A stretch of 64,000 bases of DNA from Brevundimonas sp. NIBR11 (GTDB taxonomy: Bacteria > Pseudomonadota > Alphaproteobacteria > Caulobacterales > Caulobacteraceae). Below the pieces are notes generated by a model. It did no database searches, was not told where the DNA came from, and saw nothing but the letters and a program-made list of their open reading frames with translations. The translations under genes were made by a program, and so were the position numbers. The DNA lies in NCBI RefSeq assembly GCF_027912535.1, contig NZ_CP115465.1:1406001-1470000 (forward strand), in the 5' to 3' direction. Positions 46,232 to 55,415 of this stretch are shown here, piece after piece (the first letter of the stretch is position 1; each line of letters begins with the position of its first letter).

Positions 46232-46972
46232 TCAGGCTTTGGCCGGAGCGTCACTGATGACAGTGAACGTCCCTTTGCCATTCAGCACCTTGCGCAGCGA
46301 ATCTTCTTCGCGGATCGAAAAGACCACGATCGGAATCTTCGATTCACGCATCAGGGCGATGGCGGCGGCGTCCATGACCTTCAGGTTCTGGCTCAGCACG
46401 TCCTGATAGGTCAGGTGGTCGTAGCGGGTCGCGGTCTTGTCCTTCTTCGGGTCGGCGGAATAGACGCCGTCAACGGAGGTCCCCTTCAACAGGGCGTCGC
46501 AACCCATCTCGGCGGCGCGCAGAGCGGCGGCCGTGTCGGTCGTGAAATAGGGGTTGCCGGTGCCGGCGGCGAAGATCACCACCCGGCCCTTCTCCATGTG
46601 GCGCACCGCGCGACGACGGATGTAAGGCTCGGCGATGGCGGCCATCGGGATGGCGCTCTGGACCCGCGTATCCACGCCGATCTTCTCCAGCGCGTTCTGC
46701 ATGGCCAGGGCGTTCATGACGGTCGCCAACATGCCCATGTAGTCCGCGCTGGCGCGCTCCATGTCCGCCGCCGCCGTCGACAGGCCTCGGAAGATGTTGC
46801 CGCCGCCGATGACCAGGCAGATTTCGGTGCCGCTCTTGGCCACCCGGCCGATGGCGGCGGCGACGGTGTCCACCGTGGCCATGTCGATGCCATAGCCCTG
46901 ATCCCCCATCAGAACCTCGCCCGAGACCTTCAGCAGCACCTTCTTGTATTTCGGGGCGCTGTCAGTGGGCAT
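46232..46972 (-). CDS. pyrH: UMP kinase
   Basis: 246 residues of the amino-acid-kinase fold. [20 protein letters not shown] is the phosphate-binding start, [12 protein letters not shown] the second glycine loop, and [20 protein letters not shown] the UMP-binding block. Bacterial hexameric form, GTP-activated and UTP-inhibited. Separated from tsf by an intrinsic terminator at about 47017-47048, so pyrH-frr and the genes after them may have their own promoter. Confidence 0.97.
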   Translation of the reverse strand: MPTDSAPKYKKVLLKVSGEVLMGDQGYGIDMATVDTVAAAIGRVAKSGTEICLVIGGGNIFRGLSTAAADMERASADYMGMLATVMNALAMQNALEKIGVDTRVQSAIPMAAIAEPYIRRRAVRHMEKGRVVIFAAGTGNPYFTTDTAAALRAAEMGCDALLKGTSVDGVYSADPKKDKTATRYDHLTYQDVLSQNLKVMDAAAIALMRESKIPIVVFSIREEDSLRKVLNGKGTFTVISDAPAKA

Positions 46973-47010
46973 GGGTGTCTCGCTTCACGGGAATCGGGCG
47001 GGCCATCATA

Positions 47011-47048
47011 AACGAAGGGCGCGTCCGGCTTCAAAGCCGAACGCGCCC
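47011..47048 (-). terminator. Intrinsic terminator after tsf
   Basis: On the minus strand GGGCGCGT-x-CGGCT pairs with AGCCG-x-ACGCGCCC around a four-base loop, one mismatch, followed by TTCGTTTATG. It begins 23 nt beyond the tsf stop. The T-tract is imperfect, so read-through into pyrH is likely. Confidence 0.75.
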
Positions 47049-47071
47049 CAATAGTCACGCAGTGTTTGCGC

Positions 47072-48016
47072 TTAAGCTTGCGGAGCCATCATCGAGGCGA
47101 CTTCCGAAGCGAAGTCCGGACCCTCGACCTTCTCGACGCCTTCGCCCAGAGCCAGACGGACGAAGCCAGCCAGGTGCAGGCCCGGAGCGCCCAGTTCCTT
47201 GCCCGTATCGGCGACCAACTGTTCGATGGTGACGTCGGGGTTCATGACGAACGGCTGCTTGGTCAGCACCACGTCCTTCTGGAACTTGTTGATCTGGCCG
47301 TCCACGATCTTGGCGATCATGTTTTCCGGCTTGCCTTCTTCCTTGGCCTTTTCAGTCAGGACCTGACGTTCCTTCTCGACGGCGGCCGGGTCCAGATCGT
47401 CCGTGTTCAGCGACAGCGGAGCGGTCGCCGCCACGTGCATGGCGATCTTGCGGCCCAGCTCGCGCAGGGCGGTCTTGTCGCCGCCGCCGTGCAGGGCGAC
47501 CAGCACGCCGATGCGGCCCAGGTTCGGAGCCACGGCGTTGTGGACGTAGGAGGCGACGACGCCTTCATCGACCGACAGGCGAGCGGCGCGACGCAGCTGC
47601 ATGTTCTCGCCGATGGTCGCAATCATGTTGGTGACTTCGGCCTCGATGGTGTTGCCGTTTTCCAGCTCGGCGCCGTGCAGGGCTTCCACGGTGTGGTGTT
47701 CTAGGCCCTTCTGGGCGAAGGCCTTGGCGGCGTTCTGGAACAGCTCGTTGCGGGCGACGAAGTCCGTTTCCGAATTGAACTCGATGGCGGCGCCGACCTC
47801 ACCCTTGCCGTCTTCCTTCGAAGCGACGGCCACCAGCCCTTCGGCGGCGACACGGTCGGCCTTCTTGGCGGCCTTGGACAGGCCCTTGGCGCGCAGCCAG
47901 TCGATGGCGGCGTTGATGTCGCCGTCGTTCTCTTGCAGCGCCTTTTTGCAGTCCATCATGCCCACGCCGGACTTGGCGCGGAGTTCCATAACGAGGGCGG
48001 CGGTGATCTCGGCCAT
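47072..48016 (-). CDS. tsf: Elongation factor Ts
   Basis: 314 residues. Nucleotide exchange factor for EF-Tu. [20 protein letters not shown] is the N-terminal UBA-like signature and [20 protein letters not shown] the core motif, containing the TDFV contact with EF-Tu. Standard gene order after rpsB, with two perfect hairpins in the 101-nt gap. Confidence 0.97.
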   Translation of the reverse strand: MAEITAALVMELRAKSGVGMMDCKKALQENDGDINAAIDWLRAKGLSKAAKKADRVAAEGLVAVASKEDGKGEVGAAIEFNSETDFVARNELFQNAAKAFAQKGLEHHTVEALHGAELENGNTIEAEVTNMIATIGENMQLRRAARLSVDEGVVASYVHNAVAPNLGRIGVLVALHGGGDKTALRELGRKIAMHVAATAPLSLNTDDLDPAAVEKERQVLTEKAKEEGKPENMIAKIVDGQINKFQKDVVLTKQPFVMNPDVTIEQLVADTGKELGAPGLHLAGFVRLALGEGVEKVEGPDFASEVASMMAPQA

Positions 48017-48046
48017 TTCTGGTCTCCTGAGGTCTTGAATGCGTGA

Positions 48047-48109
48047 GCGGCCGGGCTTGGATTAGCCCGGCCGCATGTCGGTTATGCGGTCGGTCCGGTA
48101 CGCCGGACC
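48047..48109 (-). other. Two perfect hairpins between rpsB and tsf
   Basis: A 10-bp perfect hairpin (arms GCGGCCGGGC at 48047-48056 and GCCCGGCCGC at 48065-48074, 8-nt loop) and a 7-bp perfect hairpin (GGTCCGG at 48092-48098, CCGGACC at 48103-48109, 4-nt loop) fill most of the gap. Neither has a T-run. They probably stabilise mRNA 3' ends or adjust the rpsB:tsf ratio rather than terminate. Confidence 0.75.
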
Positions 48110-48117
48110 GAAACCGA

Positions 48118-48996
48118 TCAGGCGTTGGCGGCTTCTTCGGCGGCCGGCTCTTCCGAGGCGTTCTCTTCGCCCGAAGCGGCCAACATTTCCTCGCCGACAG
48201 CTTCGGCGCCCGCAGGGGCGGCGTCAGCGACGACCGGAGCCGAAGCTTCGGCCAGCATCGGCTCGACAGGGTTCTCGGAAGCGCCCAGGTCGATGCCCGA
48301 GTTGGAGGCGCCGGCGGCCAGACCGTCCAGGACGGCGTCGGCGATCAGGTCGCAATAGGTCTGGATGGCGCGGGCGGCGTCGTCGTTGCCCGGGACCGGA
48401 TAGGTGATGCCGTCCGGGTCCGAATTGGTGTCCAGGATCGCGATGATCGGGATGTTCAGCTTGCGAGCTTCCTGGATCGCGATCGCTTCCTTGTTGGTGT
48501 CGATCACGAACATGATGTCCGGAATCGAACCCATGTCCTTGATGCCGCCCAGCGACAGCTCCAGCTTGTCGCGTTCGCGCTCCAGCGTCAGCAGCTCCTT
48601 CTTCACGCGGCCTTCACCGCCGCGCTCCAGCAGGCCTTCCAGCTCGCGCAGGCGGGCGATCGAGCCCGAAACGGTCTTCCAGTTGGTCAGCGTGCCGCCG
48701 AGCCAACGGTTGTTCATGTAGTACTGGGCGCAGCGCTTGGCGGCCTCGGCGACCGGCTCTGCGGCCTGGCGCTTGGTGCCGACGAACAGGACGCGACCGC
48801 CCTTGGCGGCGACTTCGCGCACGGCCACCAGAGCCTGGTGGAAGAGCGGCATCGTCTGCGACAGGTCGATGATGTGGATGTTCGAGCGCGCGCCGAAGAT
48901 GTAGCGCTCCATCTTCGGGTTCCAGCGGTGCGTCTGGTGGCCGAAGTGGGCGCCTGCTTCGAGCAGGGTGCGCATGGAGAAGTCAGGCAGAGCCAT
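48118..48996 (-). CDS. rpsB: 30S ribosomal protein S2
   Basis: 292 residues. [20 protein letters not shown] and [13 protein letters not shown] are the family signatures; ILFVGTKRQ appears as [13 protein letters not shown]. The conserved S2 fold ends near residue 235; the remaining 55 or so residues are an acidic Ala/Glu/Pro-rich tail ([20 protein letters not shown]) not found in E. coli S2 (241 residues) but seen in several Caulobacterales. First gene of the rpsB-tsf unit with a promoter at 49118-49146. Confidence 0.97.
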   Translation of the reverse strand: MALPDFSMRTLLEAGAHFGHQTHRWNPKMERYIFGARSNIHIIDLSQTMPLFHQALVAVREVAAKGGRVLFVGTKRQAAEPVAEAAKRCAQYYMNNRWLGGTLTNWKTVSGSIARLRELEGLLERGGEGRVKKELLTLERERDKLELSLGGIKDMGSIPDIMFVIDTNKEAIAIQEARKLNIPIIAILDTNSDPDGITYPVPGNDDAARAIQTYCDLIADAVLDGLAAGASNSGIDLGASENPVEPMLAEASAPVVADAAPAGAEAVGEEMLAASGEENASEEPAAEEAANA

Positions 48997-49067
48997 CTTT
49001 GGAAGTCCTTTTTCCGATTATTCCGCCGCAGACGGTGAAAGGACCTGCTGGCCCCTCGGAACGGAGC

Positions 49068-49088
49068 GATCGGGATGTCTCCCCGATC
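49068..49088 (-). other. Hairpin in the rpsB 5' leader
   Basis: A perfect 7-bp stem (GATCGGG at 49068-49074 with CCCGATC at 49082-49088, 7-nt loop) lies in the roughly 110-nt leader between the rpsB promoter and its start codon. Ribosomal protein leaders often hold autoregulatory structures that the protein product binds; that role for this hairpin is inference. Confidence 0.55.
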
Positions 49089-49117
49089 ACGCCACGCCTG
49101 CGTGTGAAGTGGGCGGG

Positions 49118-49146
49118 CATATAGTGGGGCCGGGCGCGAAACGCAA
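49118..49146 (-). promoter_or_regulatory. Probable rpsB promoter
   Basis: On the minus strand TTGCGT (49141-49146) and TATATG (49118-49123) are separated by exactly 17 nt, a good housekeeping promoter. It predicts a leader of about 110 nt before the rpsB ATG. Confidence 0.65.
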
Positions 49147-49163
49147 GCGAAGTCCTCGACATG

Positions 49164-49194
49164 CGAAAGGGCGGCCCTTGTCCGACCGCCCTCT
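49164..49194 (-). terminator. Probable terminator after the DUF4142 gene
   Basis: AGGGCGG and CCGCCCT form a 7-bp perfect stem with a 12-nt loop between the DUF4142 stop and the rpsB promoter. The following bases on the minus strand are TTCG only, so termination is likely weak. Confidence 0.5.
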
Positions 49195-49219
49195 TTGATC
49201 GCGGGATTGCTATCCGATC

Positions 49220-49810
49220 CTACATCGCATCGAGCAGGCGCTGGGCCTGGTCGCGGTGCATCGTGACCTTGGGGATGATCTCGGTGGCCAGCGCCGCCAG
49301 ACTGGGCGTCTCGGCGTGGTCCTTGAACCCGTTCAGCAGGGTCAGGGCCTCGTTGTGCGCCGCGACCTGCTGGGTCAGCCATACGCGGTCGAAATCGGCC
49401 GGCGCGGCGGCGTTCAGGTTGTCGATCAGTCCTTTACGGCGTTCATCGAGCGCGGTCGGCAGGGGGGTGTCGGCTGCTTCCGTCGGCGCGATCGTCTTGA
49501 GCTTGGCGCTCGAGGCCGTGTGGTCGGTCTTGATCATCCCCGCCAACTCGTCGATCGCGGCTGTCGACGACTTCGTCATCGCGATCTCGGCGGCCTGCAG
49601 CTCATACATGTCCGAGGTCGCCAGGGCGGTGACGAATCCCCCGGCCGTATTGGCGCCGATCGTGGCGGCCGAGGTCTGTCCGACGGGGCCTGAAACGGCG
49701 TCCTGCGCCGCGTTCACTGTGGCGGCCGCATCCTCGGCGGGGTCTTCGGATCGGCTGCACGCACCCAGAAGGGCCAGGGTGGCGACGCCGGCAAGCAGCA
49801 TACGAGTCAT
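49220..49810 (-). CDS. DUF4142 lipoprotein
   Basis: 196 residues. Signal peptide and lipobox (LALLGAC, C18) anchor it in the periplasm. The mature part is helical and fits DUF4142, a ferritin-like four-helix family: GGFVTALATSDMYELQAAEI, MIKTDHTASSAKLKTIAP and LTQQVAAHNEALTLLNGFKD. Acidic and His residues (DHT, AHNEA) sit where related proteins would bind metal, but no function is established. AGGAG lies 9 nt upstream of the start. Stands alone between rpsB and the penicillin-binding protein gene. Confidence 0.87.
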   Translation of the reverse strand: MTRMLLAGVATLALLGACSRSEDPAEDAAATVNAAQDAVSGPVGQTSAATIGANTAGGFVTALATSDMYELQAAEIAMTKSSTAAIDELAGMIKTDHTASSAKLKTIAPTEAADTPLPTALDERRKGLIDNLNAAAPADFDRVWLTQQVAAHNEALTLLNGFKDHAETPSLAALATEIIPKVTMHRDQAQRLLDAM

Positions 49811-49899
49811 GGAACGATCTCCTCGGGAAGTTCGCCGCCTAAACCCTTGGGAACCCCGCCCGTTCCTAAGTTTGCTGCCCGACGCAACGCCTTCCGCCC

Positions 49900-51366
49900 T
49901 TAGTTGTGCGCCGCCAGGGCCAGCAGCGTCCTATCCATCGCCTCAACGGCCGATCCTGCCGTCGAGGGCCGATCGTTGGCGTAGATCGAGAACACGATCG
50001 TCCGTCCGCTGGCGGCCGTCAGGAAGCCCGCCATGGCGTTCACCCCGCTCAGCGTCCCGGTCTTGGCGAAGACCCTGCCCTCCAGCGGCGTGCCGATGAA
50101 GCGCCGCTGAAGAGCGCCGTCACGACCTGCCACCGGCAGCGTAGCCCGCCATGCCTCGCCCCAGGGCTGGCTTGCCGTCCAAAGCAGGAAGGTCGTCGTC
50201 GCGCGGGGGCTGACGCGGTTATAGGTCGATAGGCCAGAGCCGTCATGGAGGTCGAAGGCCGCCCGTGCGACGCCTGCCTCCGCCATCACGAGTTGCACCT
50301 GGGCCAATCCGTCGGCGAGTGACCCTGCGCCTTCCAGTCGCCCGAGACGGCGCAGCATCAGTTCGGCATGCAGGTTCTGGCTCACCTTGGTTGTGCGGAT
50401 CAGACTGGCCAGAAGCGGTGGCCGCGTCAGCCGTGCGATCTCCGTCCCCTCGGCGACGACGGTCGGCGGCGCACCGATCCGGGCCGCTGGATCGTCGGTT
50501 AGGGTCAGCGGTCGATGCCGCGCCCGAACCTCGCCCTCCACCACGACGCCGCGCTGTTCCAACAGACGGCGAAGGCGGATCGCGGCCGCCAGCGCCGGAT
50601 CGTCCAGCCCGACCCGCATCGCACTCGCCGCCCCGCTTCTTGGCATCCGCCCGTACAGGCGAACGCCCTGCCCGCCGGGCCGTCTCTCGATCCGCAGATC
50701 GGCCATTCCGTCATCGGCCGTGATCGCCTCGTTCGTCAATGGCAGGATATCGTCGTCCGTCCGCCAGCGAGCCTGCACCGGCGAGCCGACGCTCGCCCCG
50801 GGGACGACTTCCAGCACCACCACATTGTCATTGACGGTCAGTGCCGAGACGGCGGTTCCGTAGCCTTCCTGCAAGTCGTCCCAGGCCCACCCGGGGCCCC
50901 ATCGCTCGTCGGGGAACAGTCGGTCGTCGCCCACGACATCGCCGACGCGCCTGACGGCCGCCGCCGTCGCATCGGCCAGCTCCGCCAGACAGGTCGAAAC
51001 GCAGTTTGGCCCGTCGCCCAAGGACGGGTCGCCTGCGCCTATGAGAATCAGATCGGGCGCCCCGCCCCCGGCCGACGGCTCCAGCCGCACCGACGTCCCG
51101 TCGTCGGGGCCCGGCTGGTTCAGATCGTCCAGCAGGGCGAAGGCGGCGGCCGTGGTGAAAATCTTGGTGTTGGATGCCGGGCTGAACCGCCGGTCGGCGT
51201 CGACCTCCGCGACGATCTCTCCGTCGAGCGCCACCGCCAGCAAACCCCAGCGTGTCCCGATCAGGGTCGGATCGTCCAGCGCGGCCGTGACCGTGCCTTG
51301 CGAGGCGCACCCGCCCGCCACGAGCAGGAGCCACAGCGCCGCCAGACCGGCTCGAACGCAGCCCAT
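49900..51366 (-). CDS. dacB: D-alanyl-D-alanine carboxypeptidase/endopeptidase, class C PBP (S13)
   Basis: 488 residues from the ATG at 51366. An N-terminal lipobox-like signal (LLLVAGGC, C20) suggests a periplasmic lipoprotein, unlike soluble E. coli PBP4. Active-site motifs: SxxK as SNTK (S65, K68), SxN as SQN in KVSQNLHAELML, and KTG in AKTGTLSGVNAMAG. Trims or cleaves peptidoglycan cross-links. A longer frame starting at 51405 would overlap the upstream GFA gene by 23 nt; AGGGGGG before 51366 favours the shorter start. Confidence 0.9.
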   Translation of the reverse strand: MGCVRAGLAALWLLLVAGGCASQGTVTAALDDPTLIGTRWGLLAVALDGEIVAEVDADRRFSPASNTKIFTTAAAFALLDDLNQPGPDDGTSVRLEPSAGGGAPDLILIGAGDPSLGDGPNCVSTCLAELADATAAAVRRVGDVVGDDRLFPDERWGPGWAWDDLQEGYGTAVSALTVNDNVVVLEVVPGASVGSPVQARWRTDDDILPLTNEAITADDGMADLRIERRPGGQGVRLYGRMPRSGAASAMRVGLDDPALAAAIRLRRLLEQRGVVVEGEVRARHRPLTLTDDPAARIGAPPTVVAEGTEIARLTRPPLLASLIRTTKVSQNLHAELMLRRLGRLEGAGSLADGLAQVQLVMAEAGVARAAFDLHDGSGLSTYNRVSPRATTTFLLWTASQPWGEAWRATLPVAGRDGALQRRFIGTPLEGRVFAKTGTLSGVNAMAGFLTAASGRTIVFSIYANDRPSTAGSAVEAMDRTLLALAAHN

Positions 51367-51382
51367 CCCCGCGCCCCCCTGC

Positions 51383-51742
51383 CTAATTCTGATGCAGCCC
51401 GTCATACCGCGTGGTCGGCGTCACGCTGAAGGGCTCCACGTCCGTCAGACAGCGTACGTTGACCGCCACATTGGCCTTGCCGCCCGGCGTGACGCCTTCG
51501 CCATGCGTTTCCACCCCACAGGTCTTGCAGAAGAAGTGCCGAATCTTTCGCGTATTGAAGAGATATTCCTGGATCGCATCCTCGCCTTGGGTCAGACGAA
51601 AGGCCTCCGGCTCCACGAAGGTCAGCCAGAGCCCGGTCCGGAAACAGTGAGTGCAGTTGCACTCAATGACCGTCTCCAGATCGGTCTCGACCTCGAAGGC
51701 GACGGCCCCGCAGTGACAGGATCCGTGGTGGACGGCGGTCAT
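51383..51742 (-). CDS. GFA family (glutathione-dependent formaldehyde-activating-like) zinc protein
   Basis: 119 residues. Zinc-binding cysteines are arranged as in the family: GSCHCGAVAFEVE, IECNCTHCFRTG and HFFCKTCGVETHGEG. The CENP-V/GFA fold binds structural and catalytic zinc; some members conjugate formaldehyde to glutathione but most have no tested activity. It lies between dnaE (13 nt) and the PBP gene on the same strand. Confidence 0.9.
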   Translation of the reverse strand: MTAVHHGSCHCGAVAFEVETDLETVIECNCTHCFRTGLWLTFVEPEAFRLTQGEDAIQEYLFNTRKIRHFFCKTCGVETHGEGVTPGGKANVAVNVRCLTDVEPFSVTPTTRYDGLHQN

Positions 51743-51755
51743 GGGCGTCTCCGGC

Positions 51756-54700
51756 TCAGGCGTCTTCCAGCATCAACACGCCGGGCGCGGTCTTCAAGGC
51801 CCCTCTCAGCGCTCCGTCCAGTCGATAGCGGCCGGGCAGCCGCACCTCGACCTCGCGCCGGCCGTCCAGAGAGGCGATCAGGGTGATCTCACCGCCCTTG
51901 CCCTGCGCCTTCGCCCGCTCCAGCCGCGCCTGGAGAGCCGCCGCATCGGTCGATCGCGCCGAAACATGGACTCGCAGCCCGACCGACGCGTCGTCGACGA
52001 TGGCGTCCAGTTTCGAGACCCCGTCGCCGAAGAACCGCACCTCCCCGTCCGAAGACTTGGCTCGAACCCTCACCATCAGATGGGCGCCGACCTCCAGCAT
52101 CTCGCGTGACGCTCTCAGTTGCTCCGGCGGGAATAGGCATTCGAACTCTCCCGTCGGGTCCGAGAAGGTGACGAAGGCGAATTTCTCGCCCGACTTGGCG
52201 CTGGCCCGCTCCTGACGACGGCGCACGACGCCGGCCATCATGAAGGCGTCGTGGCCCTGTTCCGCCCGCTGCACGGCCTCTGCGACGAAGGTCACGCGCT
52301 TCCTTCGCAGCGCCCCTTCCATGTCCTCCAGAGGGTGGCCGGACAGGTAGAAGCCGACCGCCGACAGTTCCTGGTCCAGCCGTTCCGGTCCGATCCAGGG
52401 CTCCATGCTCTTCAGGCGCGGCCGCGAGGCCCCGGCCTGATCGGCGCCGAACAGGGAGACCTGCGACGAGTTCCGGTCCGCCGCCACGCTCTGGCAATAG
52501 GCCATCAGGACGTCGGCCTGTTCGAACAGTTGCCGCCGGTTCGGGTGGATGCTGTCGAAGGCGCCGGCCTTGGCCAGACCCTCAAGCGCCCGCTTGTTGA
52601 CCGCGCGCGGATCGACCCGCTCCAGGAAGTCGAAGATGTCGGCGAACCGACCGCCCGTCTCGCGCACCTCGACGACGTGCTTCATCGCTTCCAAGCCCAC
52701 ATTGCGGATGGCCCCGAGCGCATAGAGGACCGCCCCCTTGCCGTCCTCCCAGCGCACGTCGAAGTCGGCGGAGCTCTCGTTCACGTCCGGGGCCCGAACC
52801 GGAATCCCGAACTTCCGGGCGTCCTGATAGAAGACCGCCAGCTTGTCGGTGTTCGACAGATCCAGCGACATCGAAGCGGCGAAGAACTCGACCGGATGGT
52901 TCGCCTTCAGCCAGCCGGTCTGGTAGGAAATCAGCGCATAGGCGGCGGCGTGCGACTTGTTGAAGCCGTAGCCCGCGAACTTGGCCACCAGTTCGAAGAT
53001 GCCGTCCGACTGCTGCTCCGGCACGGACTTCTCCGAGGCGCCCTTGATGAAGCGCGCCTTCTGGATGTCCATCTCCTCCTTCTTCTTCTTGCCCATCGCG
53101 CGTCGAAGTAGGTCGGCCTCGCCCAGCGAATAGCCGGCCAGGATCTGGGCGATCTTCATCACCTGTTCCTGGTAGATGATGACCCCGTAGGTCTCGGTCA
53201 GGACCTCGGTCAGCGAGGGGTGCAGATAGTCCACCTCGGCCCGGCCGAATTTCCGGTCGATATAGGTGTCGATCATCTCCATCGGCCCGGGCCGATAGAG
53301 GGAGATCAGGGCGGTGATCTCCTCGATGGAGCCGCAGCGCATCTTGCGCAGGGTGTCGCGCATGCCCTGCGATTCCAGCTGGAACACCCCGACCGTCTGG
53401 CCGGACGCCATCAGTTCGTAGGTCGCCTTGTCGTCGAGCGGCAGAAGGTTGAAGTCCAGCGCCGCCCCGCGTCGCGACAAATAGCCGTGAGCTCGGTCCA
53501 GTACCGTCAGGGTCTTCAGGCCGAGGAAGTCGAACTTCACCAGCCCCGCCGGCTCGACCCATTTCATGTTGAACTGGGTCGCCGGGATATCCGACCGAGG
53601 ATCCTGATACAGCGGCGTCAGCTCGACCAGGGGCCGGTCGCCGATGACGATGCCGGCGGCGTGGGTCGATGCGTTGCGATAGAGGCCTTCTAGCTCCAGC
53701 GCCGTGGCCAGCAGGTTCGCCACCGACTTCTCGGCGTCGCGCGCCTCTCTCAGGCGTGGCTCGATCTCGATGGCCTGGGCCAGCGTCGTCGGATTGGCCG
53801 GATTGTTCGGCACCATCTTGCAGAGCCGGTCGACCTGCCCCAGCGGCATCTGCAGCACCCGACCGACGTCGCGGAGCACGGCCCGCGCCTGCAGCGTGCC
53901 GAAGGTGATGATCTGAGCTACCCGGTCCTTGCCGTAGCGCTCCTGGACGTAGGTGATGACCTCCTCGCGCCGCTCCTGACAGAAGTCGATGTCGAAGTCG
54001 GGCATGGAGACCCGTTCGGGGTTCAGGAACCGCTCGAACAGCAAGCCGAACCGCAAGGGGTCCAGATCGGTGATGGTCAGGGCCCAGGCCACCAGCGAAC
54101 CTGCGCCCGACCCCCGCCCCGGCCCCACCGGAATCGAATGGGTCTTCGCCCATTTGATGAAGTCCGACACGATGAGGAAATAGCCGGGGAAGCCCATCTG
54201 CTGGATGATCCCGACCTCCCACTCCAGACGCGCCCAGTAGTCTTCCTCGGGCGCGGCGGGCGTCACCTGTTTCAGCCGCGCCCTCAGACCCTCGCGGGCC
54301 TGGTGCATCAGTTCGTCAGGCTCGGAACGGCCGTCACCGGTGTCGAAGCGCGGCAGGATCGGCGGGTGGGTCTTGACCAGGAAGGCGCAGCGTTTGGCGA
54401 TCTCGATGGTCGTGTCGCAGGCCTCGGGCAGGTCGGAGAACAGGGTCCGCATCTCGAGCGCGGACTTGAAGTAGTGCTGGTCGGTGATGCGGCGCCGATC
54501 TTCCTGGCCGGTGAAGGCGCCGTCGGCGATGCACAGCAGGGCGTCGTGCGACTTGGCCTGATCGCGCTTGGCGTAATACGCGTCGTTGGTCGCGGTCAGG
54601 GGGACGTCGTTCGCATACGCCCATTCGACCAGACCGCGCTCGGCCGCCGCCTCATCCGGCAGACCGTGGCGTTGCAGCTCGACATAGAAGCGGTCGCCGA

Positions 54701-55244
54701 ACACCCCGGCCATGGCCGTCAGCGCCTCGGCGGCCTCACCGGGCTTGTTCTGGGCGAACAGCGGGTCGACCGGACCGTCCGGGCCGCCGGACAGCAGGAT
54801 CAGCCCCTCGGACAGGTCCGCGACCCGGCTCCAGGCGACGTTGGGTTCCTCGTCCCCGGCCAGCAGATAGGCTTCGGACGACAGGGCGCAGAGGTTTCGC
54901 CAGCCGATCTCGCTCTGGCAGATCAGGACGACGGTCGGCGTCTTGGCCCAGCGCTCGCCCCGCCTGCCGCCGATACCCGTGATCGGCAGCGCACAGGCGA
55001 TCAACGGCTGCACGCCGACGCTCTTGGAGGCCTCCGAGAACTCCAGCGCCCCGAACAGATTGACCCGGTCGGCCACGGCGACGGCCGGCATCCCCGCATC
55101 GGCGGCCAGCTTCCCGACCTTGCCCGCCTTGATCGCGCCTTCCAGCAGCGAATAGGCCGAGCGCACCCTCAGATGGACGAAACCGGTCTCTGCGGGCATG
55201 TCGGTGATGGCCTGATCCTCGATCTCAGGCCGGAGGCGACTCAT
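51756..55244 (-). CDS. dnaE: DNA polymerase III subunit alpha
   Basis: 1162 residues from the ATG at 55244. Replicative polymerase of the C-family. PHP domain at the N-terminus ([18 protein letters not shown]), polymerase core with [17 protein letters not shown] and [20 protein letters not shown] carrying the catalytic aspartates, then [20 protein letters not shown], a helix-hairpin-helix region and an OB fold ([19 protein letters not shown]). This start is chosen because its ATGA overlaps the stop of the 29-codon sidA gene, implying translational coupling; an ATG at 55199 ([11 protein letters not shown]) would also retain all domains. Confidence 0.95.
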   Translation of the reverse strand: MSRLRPEIEDQAITDMPAETGFVHLRVRSAYSLLEGAIKAGKVGKLAADAGMPAVAVADRVNLFGALEFSEASKSVGVQPLIACALPITGIGGRRGERWAKTPTVVLICQSEIGWRNLCALSSEAYLLAGDEEPNVAWSRVADLSEGLILLSGGPDGPVDPLFAQNKPGEAAEALTAMAGVFGDRFYVELQRHGLPDEAAAERGLVEWAYANDVPLTATNDAYYAKRDQAKSHDALLCIADGAFTGQEDRRRITDQHYFKSALEMRTLFSDLPEACDTTIEIAKRCAFLVKTHPPILPRFDTGDGRSEPDELMHQAREGLRARLKQVTPAAPEEDYWARLEWEVGIIQQMGFPGYFLIVSDFIKWAKTHSIPVGPGRGSGAGSLVAWALTITDLDPLRFGLLFERFLNPERVSMPDFDIDFCQERREEVITYVQERYGKDRVAQIITFGTLQARAVLRDVGRVLQMPLGQVDRLCKMVPNNPANPTTLAQAIEIEPRLREARDAEKSVANLLATALELEGLYRNASTHAAGIVIGDRPLVELTPLYQDPRSDIPATQFNMKWVEPAGLVKFDFLGLKTLTVLDRAHGYLSRRGAALDFNLLPLDDKATYELMASGQTVGVFQLESQGMRDTLRKMRCGSIEEITALISLYRPGPMEMIDTYIDRKFGRAEVDYLHPSLTEVLTETYGVIIYQEQVMKIAQILAGYSLGEADLLRRAMGKKKKEEMDIQKARFIKGASEKSVPEQQSDGIFELVAKFAGYGFNKSHAAAYALISYQTGWLKANHPVEFFAASMSLDLSNTDKLAVFYQDARKFGIPVRAPDVNESSADFDVRWEDGKGAVLYALGAIRNVGLEAMKHVVEVRETGGRFADIFDFLERVDPRAVNKRALEGLAKAGAFDSIHPNRRQLFEQADVLMAYCQSVAADRNSSQVSLFGADQAGASRPRLKSMEPWIGPERLDQELSAVGFYLSGHPLEDMEGALRRKRVTFVAEAVQRAEQGHDAFMMAGVVRRRQERASAKSGEKFAFVTFSDPTGEFECLFPPEQLRASREMLEVGAHLMVRVRAKSSDGEVRFFGDGVSKLDAIVDDASVGLRVHVSARSTDAAALQARLERAKAQGKGGEITLIASLDGRREVEVRLPGRYRLDGALRGALKTAPGVLMLEDA

Positions 55245-55330
55245 CTCGCCAGCAGGGCGACCTGCCACACCATCCAGACAAAGCCGCCGCACGATGCAAG
55301 CGACAGCGTTTCGCGGAAGACCTTGGACAT
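55241..55330 (-). CDS. sidA: SidA-like SOS-induced division inhibitor, 29 residues
   Basis: A 29-codon gene with GGGGA 8 nt before its ATG. It starts [13 protein letters not shown], continues through [12 protein letters not shown] and ends in Arg: a short basic/polar head and one membrane span. Its TGA overlaps the dnaE ATG (ATGA). A LexA-box promoter lies just upstream (55352-55391). Caulobacter crescentus SidA is known to be a 29-residue inner membrane protein, LexA-controlled, that blocks division by acting on FtsW/FtsN. Length, topology, control and, as I recall, the dnaE neighbourhood all agree. I cannot align the sequences here, so the identification is a strong inference. Confidence 0.82.
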   Translation of the reverse strand: MSKVFRETLSLASCGGFVWMVWQVALLAR

Positions 55331-55351
55331 GCGCTTATCCCCAGATGGATC

Positions 55352-55391
55352 GTTCTGGGTATGTTCTAAGTTGCGGCTTTGTTCTCGTCAA
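55352..55391 (-). promoter_or_regulatory. SOS promoter of sidA-dnaE with LexA box
   Basis: On the minus strand: -35 TTGACG (55386-55391), 17-nt spacer, -10 TAGAAC (55363-55368), which fits the TANAWC form of the Caulobacter housekeeping -10. GAAC-N7-GAAC at 55352-55366 is a perfect LexA box whose first half is part of the -10 element, so LexA binding would exclude RNA polymerase. The geometry parallels the lexA promoter (TTGACA, 17 nt, CAGAAC). The box ends 21 nt before the sidA start. Confidence 0.88.
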
Positions 55392-55410
55392 CAGTCAGGC
55401 TGTTGAGAAC
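55381..55410. repeat. Interrupted palindrome between relA/spoT and the SOS promoter
   Basis: TCAACAG and CTGTTGA form a perfect 7-bp inverted repeat around TCAGG; the outer GTTC and GAAC extend it by 4 bp after a 3-nt bulge. It begins 5 nt after the relA/spoT stop codon and covers the -35 of the sidA promoter. No T-run follows on either strand. It may be an RNA 3'-end hairpin or an additional operator. Confidence 0.6.
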
Positions 55411-55415
55411 GCAAT

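Noticed and set aside
55363..55384. Another LexA box formed by the GTTC at 55363 and the GTTC at 55381
   Set aside because: The half-sites are 14 nt apart instead of 7.
55381..55410. Intrinsic terminator for spoT
   Set aside because: A hairpin is possible but no T-run follows on the minus strand (it runs into AAAGCC), so it was listed as a palindrome only.
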